Part shown: one piece after another, positions 1-5,262 of the stretch
How positions within the stretch are numbered: the first letter of the stretch is position 1
How the letters are laid out: each line of letters starts with the position of its first letter
Origin: a virus
Strand: one strand, 5' to 3'
Length of the DNA stretch: 48,032 nt
Virus record (IMG/VR): IMGVR_UViG_3300048591_000865
Location: 1-48,032 of that record
Notes under the pieces: model-generated
Seen by the model: the letters and a program-made list of their open reading frames with translations, nothing else
Database searches by the model: none
Told to the model about the DNA's origin: nothing
Position numbers and translations under genes: made by a program

Positions 1-79
1 TCGCGCAGTTTGTACAAAGAGTTAATATGAAAAGCGAGCAAGACATGTTCGAGTCTCGATTTCATTTACAGAAATATTT
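1..79. repeat. Terminal direct repeat closing the circle (left copy)
   Basis: Bases 1-79 are identical to 47954-48032 and the same reading frame runs across both copies. This is the overlap expected when a circular or circularly permuted phage genome is assembled as a linear contig. The length of 79 equals a common assembler k-mer, so it is more likely an assembly overlap than a biological terminal repeat, but that is inference. Confidence 0.9.
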
Positions 80-182
80 AGAAACCTTAAACTATGGGGA
101 CCAAATGGAGCACCAAGAATCGACGCCTGAAGAAAAGGAATTGACCGATTTGGAATTGTTTGAACTTCTCGAAGGTTTATAA
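1..182 (+). CDS. Nucleoside 2-deoxyribosyltransferase-like protein, C-terminal part (gene split by contig ends)
   Basis: This is the end of the gene that starts at 47782. After closing the circle the product is 117 aa. The part coded here holds an amphipathic segment (VKIAQFVQRVNMKSEQ) and a very acidic tail rich in Glu and Leu (ELTDLELFELLEGL), ending with TAA at 180-182 directly before the ATG of the next gene. The Rossmann-like signature lies in the right-hand part (see 47782-48032). The acidic tail is not part of the usual transferase fold and may bind a partner. Confidence 0.8.
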   Translation, partial: AQFVQRVNMKSEQDMFESRFHLQKYLETLNYGDQMEHQESTPEEKELTDLELFELLEGL

Positions 183-929
183 ATGGAACTCGAATTAGAA
201 ACCAGGGCTTGCAGACAATGCCTAAGAACTTTCAAAGTCTTGACCACAAGTCCTCAGAAGTTTCATTCTGAAATGTGTGAGATTGAATTTATGAGAGTGC
301 CGGGGAATGAAAAAGCATGGTTGGAAAAACAAAAAGAATTGAAGTCGAGAGTAATGATGGGTCTGAACGGAGCACTTCCAAGTCAGAAGACGGCGAACGT
401 TCAGAAAGCGAAGGAGTTCTCCCAGATCTTAAAGACATCGAAAAGCTCAGACAATACTGGCGAGATAAGTACAAGCGTCGAAGACTCTACTATCATAAGC
501 TCAAAATGCAAAAATACCGTTCCGATGCAGAATGGCGAGCAAAAGAAAACAAACGCAGAATACGCAATGAACAAAAACGTGTTGCCACAGACCCTGATTA
601 CAAGGAACGTAAAAGAGCCTATCAAAGGGAGTGGTATGAACGAAATAGAGAAAAGCACAAAGAATCGGCCTACAGTAATCGACGGAGACGTAACCCTGTT
701 ACCGGCTTGGACACAGCAATTAAAGCATGTAAACGAGGAGATCTCTCGGCAGACGAACTTACTCGACTCGTCGGCAAAGCTCTTGTACTCGCAAATGGAA
801 GCGGTGAAAGGAAATCCCGTAGACGTTGTGAATTACAGTCAGGGAATCGTAAACTTGATGAGAGCCAAAACGGAAACAATCAAAGCGACGACAGAGATCA
901 TAAAGACGATAAAGGAAATGGGGGAGTAG
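183..929 (+). CDS. Zinc-ribbon protein with helical C-terminus, 248 aa, hosts a nested ORF
   Basis: I do not recognise a named family. The ATG abuts the upstream TAA and the TAG at 927-929 abuts the next ATG, which supports this frame as a member of the operon. Residues about 8-32 form a compact metal-binding motif, CRQC then FHSEMC (C-x2-C ... H-x3-C). Residues about 60-150 are low-complexity and rich in Ser, Thr, Asn and Lys, probably disordered. Residues about 170-248 are helical and end in NPVDVVNYSQGIVNLMRAK, a type of tail seen in small phage DNA-associated proteins. The disordered middle coincides with the best-looking part of the nested ORF at 317-970. A DNA-binding or regulatory role is inference. 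Confidence 0.72.
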   Translation: MELELETRACRQCLRTFKVLTTSPQKFHSEMCEIEFMRVPGNEKAWLEKQKELKSRVMMGLNGALPSQKTANVQKAKEFSQILKTSKSSDNTGEISTSVEDSTIISSKCKNTVPMQNGEQKKTNAEYAMNKNVLPQTLITRNVKEPIKGSGMNEIEKSTKNRPTVIDGDVTLLPAWTQQLKHVNEEISRQTNLLDSSAKLLYSQMEAVKGNPVDVVNYSQGIVNLMRAKTETIKATTEIIKTIKEMGE

Positions 930-970
930 ATGATCGTACCAAAGTCAACTCCACGCCAAAGTCACGCTGA
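317..970 (+). CDS. Nested overlapping ORF, basic helical protein, 217 aa
   Basis: This frame stays open for 650 bp inside and past the 183-929 gene and also overlaps the first 41 bp of the next gene. Residues about 38-115 look like genuine protein: a strongly basic helical stretch with aromatic spacing (RQYWRDKYKRRRLYYHK, then DPDYKERKRAYQREWYERN), of the kind found before or within phage HNH-type DNA-binding proteins, followed by LSADELTRLVGKAL. The C-terminal 60 residues are Asn/Asp/Gly/Ser-rich and look like a frame shadow. GGGGAA at 302-307 is a possible ribosome binding site 9 bases before the ATG. Either both frames are coded (overprinting) or this is a long chance ORF; I favour real but am not certain. 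Confidence 0.45.
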   Translation: MVGKTKRIEVESNDGSERSTSKSEDGERSESEGVLPDLKDIEKLRQYWRDKYKRRRLYYHKLKMQKYRSDAEWRAKENKRRIRNEQKRVATDPDYKERKRAYQREWYERNREKHKESAYSNRRRRNPVTGLDTAIKACKRGDLSADELTRLVGKALVLANGSGERKSRRRCELQSGNRKLDESQNGNNQSDDRDHKDDKGNGGVDDRTKVNSTPKSR

Positions 971-1469
971 TACACTGAGACTTTTAGCTGCTCACAACAT
1001 TAAGGATAAGGTGGCAATCGTTGGAATCAGAGGATACTACAAAGACACGATGGGGAAAAAGGGTCAGAATGATCGCGGCATTTATGATGACGCTATCTTT
1101 ATCATTGCTCCTGAGTGTTACGTTTCTTTTAATGCTAATTGTGACCCAGGAGCTTTCCGAAAAGGCATCGCAAATCTTAAAGCAGGTGTCTGGAAATACA
1201 AAATAGGTGTTCATGGCCTCAGTAAACCAAAACCACTCAGATACAAAGCCTTGGTTCAGGCAGATAAGGTTACTGTCGCCCGTGACAATGTGGGTGACGA
1301 GACTGGATTTTTCGGTATTAACATACACCGGGGTCAACGTAGCTCTACGTCTTCCTTGGGTTGTCAAACAATCTACCCTGACCAGTGGAGTTCATTCATC
1401 GAGACTATTCAAGCTCAGCTTGAACGTCATGAACAGAGAGTGGTCCCTTACCTTTTGGTGGAGTTATGA
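930..1469 (+). CDS. L,D-transpeptidase-like peptidoglycan-active protein (endolysin candidate), 179 aa
   Basis: The C-terminal half carries NIHRG (His133) followed by SSLGCQTIYPDQW (Cys145). An H ... S-x-G-C arrangement is the hallmark of the YkuD-type L,D-transpeptidase fold, in which the Cys is the nucleophile. HGLSKPKPLRYKALVQA just before it fits the usual strand that positions the substrate. There is no signal peptide or transmembrane segment, so the protein would act on peptidoglycan only after membrane permeabilisation or from outside. GGGGGAG lies just before the ATG, and the gene overlaps the next by ATGA. No other endolysin is obvious in the genome, so a role in lysis is likely. The exact bond cleaved or formed is unknown. 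Confidence 0.6.
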   Translation: MIVPKSTPRQSHADTLRLLAAHNIKDKVAIVGIRGYYKDTMGKKGQNDRGIYDDAIFIIAPECYVSFNANCDPGAFRKGIANLKAGVWKYKIGVHGLSKPKPLRYKALVQADKVTVARDNVGDETGFFGINIHRGQRSSTSSLGCQTIYPDQWSSFIETIQAQLERHEQRVVPYLLVEL

Positions 1470-2065
1470 TTTGGAAAGACGGAGTTCCAAAAGCTGAGGG
1501 TGTTGACGATTGGCGGGACTCCGCAGTTCTTGCAGGACTTTTGAAAGCTATTGACCCTTGGGAAAACATAAAACTTTCTAGCTATTTAGATTCTCACGGG
1601 AACGTACTTCGATGTCCAGATGATGACCCTTGTGATACCTCAAGAGATAACACAATCCCAATATTTGCAGCTGCACATTTAACGAATTGCACTCCTCTTG
1701 TTCACAAAGCCATCGACAGGGTTCTTGAGACAAGCCTTTTTCAAAACGGTGACATCTGTGGGCCTGCTCAACGTGCATTCTTGATGAAGATCAGATTTTA
1801 CGAGGAACCTACATTTTTTCAAACTGTAGCTCTGTGGTTGGATGTTTTTCTAATGAGCATCCGAGATAAGACGGTTGAGACAAACCAATTTATTCTGATG
1901 TACTTGTGCATGGATAGAAAATACCTACGCTTTTACACTCGCATGAATATAAATTGGCGCGACCCTTTGAGGTACTATTGGGATTCTTGGCGTAAAGAGC
2001 CTACGCTCGCTGAAGAACTTATAAAAGTTTTAGAAAAATTTACCGGCGTCTCGGCTTATAAGTAG
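1466..2065 (+). CDS. Conserved phage hypothetical protein with SRD motif, 199 aa
   Basis: Function not recognised. The start overlaps the previous stop (ATGA) after GGTGGAG, so the two are translationally coupled. The N-terminal part has DDWRDSAVLAGLLKAID and GNVLRCPDDDP followed by TSRDNTIPIFAA. This Asp/Arg-rich pattern with an SRD core resembles, from memory, a family of phage hypotheticals often next to lysis genes. The remainder is mostly helical with several aromatic residues and no signal peptide. As last gene of the plus-strand unit it faces the end of the late operon. A cytoplasmic role linked to lysis is only suggested by position. Confidence 0.65.
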   Translation: MIWKDGVPKAEGVDDWRDSAVLAGLLKAIDPWENIKLSSYLDSHGNVLRCPDDDPCDTSRDNTIPIFAAAHLTNCTPLVHKAIDRVLETSLFQNGDICGPAQRAFLMKIRFYEEPTFFQTVALWLDVFLMSIRDKTVETNQFILMYLCMDRKYLRFYTRMNINWRDPLRYYWDSWRKEPTLAEELIKVLEKFTGVSAYK

Positions 2066-2090
2066 GGAAAAATAAAACCGCTGCAGTAAT

Positions 2091-2162
2091 CACAGGTGGT
2101 GCACTAGCATCTGACTCAGGGAAATATCTCTGAGGAAAATATCGAAGTGCAAAATACCTGTG
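2091..2162. terminator. Nested three-stem hairpin between convergent operons (bidirectional terminator candidate)
   Basis: Between the convergent ends of the plus- and minus-strand operons three helices nest perfectly: 2091-2097 with 2156-2162 (CACAGGT/ACCTGTG), 2100-2104 with 2147-2151 (TGCAC/GTGCA), and 2115-2122 with 2127-2134 (CTCAGGGA/TCTCTGAG, one G-U, loop AATA). Neither strand has a clear U-tract, so a classic rho-independent mechanism is not shown. The position suggests termination or 3' end protection of both mRNAs. Confidence 0.35.
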
Positions 2163-2171
2163 TGGAAACAT

Positions 2172-2861
2172 TTACGTCCCGTCTAAAGTAACTGCTGTTC
2201 GGTTTCCGTCAGCATCAACTGTAGCTGTAATCCTATTTTTTGTATCCAAAATGTCTCGAATTGTAACAGTCGTTGTTGCTGCACCTGAAAGTTTACCTGC
2301 CACTGCAGCCAAAATTATTCTCAAAGATTCCTGAAGGTCATAACCGGTTTCAACCTCTGTAGGAATAAGATCAGTTTTGGCTTTGATTGCTGCAACTTCA
2401 GTGTCAATGTAACCAATGATTGTATCCGTAGCTGCAGTAATTACAGAAGCATCTGCAGGGTCACTTGGAAGGTTGTCAGTCTTGGCTTTGATTGCTGCAA
2501 CTTCAGTATCTAAATAGCCTGCAATCGCGCTCAAAGATGAAATGATTGATGCGTCACTTTCCCCAGTTATATAATCCCTAACCTGCCATTTAAATTCCTG
2601 GGTATCTGCACCTGTGGAGTTTACCCGAAGAACCAAGTCTCCAAGTGTGTCTGTGTGATTCGTGTCGAAAGCAATTTGGTATCCACCAAAAGTTCTTTCT
2701 GTCACAGTTGGCGTCACCACGGAATATGCGCCACCGGCTTTACTTAAATTCATCGTCAGAGTCAGACCGGTTTTTCCCGTCGCGTGGTCTGTGGAATCTA
2801 TCATTGTGATCAGTACGTTTACTGATGTGCTTTTTTTAAGTTCGCCTTGATAGCTTCCCAT
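2172..2861 (-). CDS. Tail/appendage protein with repeated DTEVAAIKAKTD modules, 229 aa
   Basis: Last gene of the late operon. GGAG sits nine bases before the ATG. The first 110 residues are beta-rich (GKTGLTLTMNLSKAGGAYS, then GDLVLRVNSTGADT), a fold common in phage distal tail proteins. Two copies of DTEVAAIKAKTD-x-[LI]P follow, then ILAAVAGKLSGAATTTVTI and a C-terminal ATVDADGNRTAVTLDGT. These modules recur in many phage and prophage appendage proteins. The repeat exists at DNA level too (26-bp identical copies at 2377-2402 and 2482-2507). Likely a virion-attached fibre or accessory subunit; no receptor-binding domain can be named. Confidence 0.7.
   Translation of the reverse strand: MGSYQGELKKSTSVNVLITMIDSTDHATGKTGLTLTMNLSKAGGAYSVVTPTVTERTFGGYQIAFDTNHTDTLGDLVLRVNSTGADTQEFKWQVRDYITGESDASIISSLSAIAGYLDTEVAAIKAKTDNLPSDPADASVITAATDTIIGYIDTEVAAIKAKTDLIPTEVETGYDLQESLRIILAAVAGKLSGAATTTVTIRDILDTKNRITATVDADGNRTAVTLDGT
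2377..2507. repeat. 26-bp direct repeat inside the 229-aa tail gene
   Basis: The identical 26-base sequence at 2377-2402 and 2482-2507 encodes the repeated IDTEVAAIKAKTD module. The 105-bp period corresponds to 35 residues, so it reflects in-frame duplication of a protein module. Confidence 0.85.
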
Positions 2862-3616
2862 TAGACTCTACTCCTAGAATATTGCGCTGGACCATTATAG
2901 ACGGAAGCTGCTACGAGAGACGTTCTAGATGCACCATTAAGCGCACCGTTACCACTAACTAAAGCCGTATTTGCAGGGTCTTGATCACCATCGAAAAGTA
3001 CAAATTCATCAGGTTTCATATCACATGCGGCAACAACAGAATTGGAACCAAGTCCCAGGGATATTGAGTTCCAAGTGTAAATCCCAGTGCTTGCAGACAA
3101 CGCAAACCCTGCAGTCAATTGACCTTGAAGGGAGTTATCAATATAGAGTTTTCCGGCATTTGCCGTCGTAGTTCCGTCCCATTTTAAAAGAAAATCATAC
3201 AGGGTTCCTGCAGTATTTGCTGTCCAGTTTCCGAATGAAACGGCATTGAAGCAGTTTTGATTTGCTTCATTCTTAAGGGTGAAGATCAGCGCACCAGTAG
3301 TGACGTTATGTCGAAGCTCTAAAAAGATGCCTTGATTTCCAGCTCCACCAGTCAAATTGAAAAGTACTCGAGTTGCTGAAGGTGCTCCAGTGTAATTTGG
3401 GGCAAAGCGAAGAAGAATCGAAAAAGACCTAGTTGTTGAAACGTTATTTACACCACTCCAACAAATACCTTTGTTGGATGCGGCGTTGGTCATGTCGAAA
3501 TAATTTCCAGATAAAAAGCCAGCGTCAGCTGTAATGTTTACAGTACCAAAAGTGGTTCCGTTCTTAAAACCGCGAGAGTAATAAGCATCTTTACTGCTAG
3601 CTCTAACGGCGAACAT
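2861..3616 (-). CDS. LamG/concanavalin-like lectin-domain phage protein, 251 aa
   Basis: The product is a single beta-rich domain with the layout of LamG-like jelly rolls: GNYFDMTNAASNKGICWSG, a RSFSILLRFAP strand, LYDFLLKWDGTT, then GKLYIDNSLQGQLTAGF and NSISLGLGSNS. LamG domains bind carbohydrate or surface polymers, so adhesion to the host surface is the likely role. I choose ATG at 3616, with AGGTGG eight bases upstream, over the GTG at 3628. The stop overlaps the ATG of the next gene. No signal peptide. Family assignment is from pattern only; glycan specificity cannot be told. Confidence 0.65.
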   Translation of the reverse strand: MFAVRASSKDAYYSRGFKNGTTFGTVNITADAGFLSGNYFDMTNAASNKGICWSGVNNVSTTRSFSILLRFAPNYTGAPSATRVLFNLTGGAGNQGIFLELRHNVTTGALIFTLKNEANQNCFNAVSFGNWTANTAGTLYDFLLKWDGTTTANAGKLYIDNSLQGQLTAGFALSASTGIYTWNSISLGLGSNSVVAACDMKPDEFVLFDGDQDPANTALVSGNGALNGASRTSLVAASVYNGPAQYSRSRV

Positions 3617-3620
3617 TACG

Positions 3621-3755
3621 TCAGCCACCTAGTGCCTCGATTGCTTTTTGAATTGAATCTATATCTGCCTCGACCATACCTACTTGTTCATTAATTTCAG
3701 CAAGTAAGGTCATCTTGGAATCCAATTCGAATTGAAGTTTTTCAATATCATTCAT
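3621..3755 (-). CDS. Small coiled-coil protein, 44 aa
   Basis: A short ORF starts at ATG 3755 and ends with TGA at 3621, filling the gap between the lectin-like gene and the 159-aa coiled-coil gene. The product is almost one continuous amphipathic helix (KLQFELDSKMTLLAEINEQV ... QKAIEALGG) with heptad spacing of Leu, Ile and Met. The upstream gene is also coiled coil, so the two may associate. No family recognised. Its tight packing in the operon makes it probably real. Confidence 0.6.
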   Translation of the reverse strand: MNDIEKLQFELDSKMTLLAEINEQVGMVEADIDSIQKAIEALGG

Positions 3756-3766
3756 TGTAAAACCCT

Positions 3767-4246
3767 TTAGATTTTACCCTTAATTTTTTCAAGGGCCTCA
3801 TGAACTTCAGCAAGTTTACGTTCTTTTGCGGCAATACTATCATTCAACTGACTCAGTTCTTCTTGTCGTTGAGCTTTGGTAATTTCAAAACCTCTAGCTG
3901 CATCGTCAACCATTTGCTTACATTGGTCGTAACTTGATTTGGCATCATCCAACAAAGCTTGAGCTTTAGCTTCCCCGGCTTTAACCAAGGCTTCAGCTTT
4001 GGCTTTACCATCTTCTAACATTGCAGCCGCTTCAGATTTTGCAGCCTCAATGTTAGCTTTAGCGTATTCAAGATCACCGGAGAGCTTCTCAAGCTCTTTA
4101 GAAGCTTGAGTTTTAGCAACTTGAATTTCTTCAAAATGATTTTCAACGCTTCCCATTTTTTCAAGTTCTTCACCAAACTCGATCAAACCTTTGAATTGTT
4201 TAGAGAGTCTTTTAATGTTGTCACTTGCTTCGTTAAATTTACCCAT
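3767..4246 (-). CDS. Coiled-coil protein, 159 aa
   Basis: Nearly the whole protein is a charged coiled coil: VENHFEEIQVAKTQASKELE onwards, with Ala/Lys/Glu-rich heptads (AKAEALVKAGEAKAQALLDDA), ending in KLAEVHEALEKIKGKI. No signal peptide or transmembrane segment. AAAGG precedes the ATG. Long Ala/Glu coiled coils in phage late operons often act as shafts or trimerisation elements of appendages; that is inference. It lies between two small beta-rich tail proteins. Function not recognised. Confidence 0.65.
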   Translation of the reverse strand: MGKFNEASDNIKRLSKQFKGLIEFGEELEKMGSVENHFEEIQVAKTQASKELEKLSGDLEYAKANIEAAKSEAAAMLEDGKAKAEALVKAGEAKAQALLDDAKSSYDQCKQMVDDAARGFEITKAQRQEELSQLNDSIAAKERKLAEVHEALEKIKGKI

Positions 4247-4250
4247 CGGA

Positions 4251-4607
4251 TTAACCTTTCGATACCATTAAAAGATGAACATCCAAGTCAGCCGCAGCAC
4301 CACCGGAAACCGACGGTCTGATGAATTGACTCACTTCTAGAACTTGTTTGATACCTGCAGCGGTAAAAGTCAGTGGGGTTCCTGCAGCGTCGTTTAAAGT
4401 CGACCACGTTGCGCCACCATCATTTGAACCTTGCATGGTCACAGTTGCACCGCCAAAGGTCCCTGTCACTTGAACTGAGCGATCTGTAAAGGTCGCATTC
4501 GGTACAGCTGAACCGACATCGCCGGTTAACATTGTCTCCCAAAGGGCCTTACTTGCTCGACCGTGAAGGGTGGTTACATTTGAACCTACATGGGTAATTG
4601 TTGGCAT
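4251..4607 (-). CDS. Small phage appendage protein, 118 aa
   Basis: A compact beta-sandwich-like product with the pattern VQVTGTFGGATVTMQGSNDG, TWSTLNDAAGTPLTFTAAGI and FIRPSVSGG. Small proteins with this SNDG ... TFTAAGI ... IRP pattern are common in phage structural modules, function unassigned. AGGAG lies just before the ATG. It is the first gene after an apparent terminator and promoter (4627-4682), so this and the four downstream genes may form their own transcript for adsorption proteins. Confidence 0.68.
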   Translation of the reverse strand: MPTITHVGSNVTTLHGRASKALWETMLTGDVGSAVPNATFTDRSVQVTGTFGGATVTMQGSNDGGATWSTLNDAAGTPLTFTAAGIKQVLEVSQFIRPSVSGGAAADLDVHLLMVSKG

Positions 4608-4626
4608 GGTCTCTCCTAGAAATTAA

Positions 4627-4655
4627 ATTAACACATTAAAACTCTATTTTATCAA
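4627..4655 (-). promoter_or_regulatory. Sigma70-like promoter candidate for the distal appendage genes
   Basis: On the minus strand TTGATA (4655-4650) and GTTAAT (4632-4627) are separated by exactly 17 bases, five and four matches to the sigma70 consensus. It lies directly after the terminator-like hairpin at 4663-4682 and upstream of the 118-aa gene, which has its own AGGAG site. That order fits a fresh start of transcription. Confidence 0.45.
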
Positions 4656-4662
4656 GCGGAAC

Positions 4663-4682
4663 AAAAGTCCCATCCGTGGGAC
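4663..4682 (-). terminator. Rho-independent terminator candidate after the lysis-like genes
   Basis: Perfect 6-bp stem GTCCCA/TGGGAC (4667-4672 with 4677-4682) with a 4-base loop, followed on the minus strand by TTTTG. It sits about 45 bp downstream of the 91-aa membrane protein stop. Short stem, so strength may be moderate. Confidence 0.55.
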
Positions 4683-4727
4683 ATGATCGGCATCCTTGCC
4701 TTTCAAATCCCGCAGAATAGTCTCAAT

Positions 4728-5003
4728 CTACTTTGGCTTCTCTGGCATTTTGATTGAGAGCAACCAATCCAAAAGAAATACGAAAGCCTTGTAACCTTTG
4801 GATTGTTCAAAACTTGCAAGCCAAGCGTCATCGCTGTCATATGGAGTCATTTTTACGAATGCTTGAGCCATTGTCATCAAAGGTTTGATGCAAAGACGTA
4901 AAAAACCGATACCAAGCATGACTGTTGCAAACATTGGGTATTGAGCCGCATAACCCATAACCCATTTAACTACTACTTCCATAAACCATTGTTCCATAAA
5001 CAC
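4728..5003 (-). CDS. Small membrane protein, holin-like candidate, 91 aa
   Basis: Two hydrophobic stretches are visible: YPMFATVMLGIGFLRLCI (about 21-38) and FVFLLDWLLSIKM near the C-terminus, with an amphipathic N-terminal helix (WFMEVVVKWVMGY). The segment between holds TPYDSDDAWLASFEQSKGY and the tail is short and basic. AGGGAG lies five bases before the ATG. It directly follows a one-TM/coiled-coil gene, an arrangement typical of phage lysis cassettes, so it may be a holin or holin regulator. No firm family match; could instead be a structural membrane protein. Confidence 0.6.
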   Translation of the reverse strand: MFMEQWFMEVVVKWVMGYAAQYPMFATVMLGIGFLRLCIKPLMTMAQAFVKMTPYDSDDAWLASFEQSKGYKAFVFLLDWLLSIKMPEKPK

Positions 5004-5010
5004 TCCCTGT

Positions 5011-5214
5011 TTAAGTTAATTTTTCTTCTAATTTATCAATCCGTTTGTGCGCTCTTACTGATGAGTCTTTGGCGTCTTTAATACCGCTCTCTGTTTTTGC
5101 TACAAACATTCCACCTTTAAATATGAAAACCACAAGTGCAATGAGCGATGAGAAATTCGCAACAATCAATGTGCCGACAATCACGTAGAATGATGTTGGA
5201 ATATTGGCTTCCAT
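5011..5214 (-). CDS. Single-TM protein with coiled-coil tail, 67 aa
   Basis: One clear transmembrane segment (FYVIVGTLIVANFSSLIALVV region, about 8-32), followed by a short charged tail with heptads (DSSVRAHKRIDKLEEKLT). This is the shape of small phage lysis-cassette proteins (holin accessory or i-spanin-like), though the tail is shorter than a usual spanin. The ATG immediately follows the TAG of the 15-codon ORF at 5215-5262. It acts in the inner membrane; topology cannot be fixed from sequence. Confidence 0.6.
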   Translation of the reverse strand: MEANIPTSFYVIVGTLIVANFSSLIALVVFIFKGGMFVAKTESGIKDAKDSSVRAHKRIDKLEEKLT

Positions 5215-5262
5215 CTACAGTTCCACCCCAGAGAAAAGTAAAATTGCGATTAAAAGTTTCAT
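5215..5262 (-). CDS. Micro-ORF, 15-residue hydrophobic peptide
   Basis: ATG at 5262 overlaps the TAA of the 647-aa gene (TAATG) and follows AGGGGGAA, a strong ribosome binding site. The peptide MKLLIAILLFSGVEL looks like a bare signal or anchor sequence with no mature part. It ends one base before the ATG of the 67-aa membrane gene. It could be a translated lysis micropeptide, a leader that couples translation, or the relic of a deleted secreted protein. I cannot tell these apart. Confidence 0.4.
   Translation of the reverse strand: MKLLIAILLFSGVEL

Noticed and set aside
984-1367. 127-codon minus-strand ORF opposite the L,D-transpeptidase-like gene
   Set aside because: Convergent to all neighbours, no promoter or ribosome binding site, no recognisable pattern.
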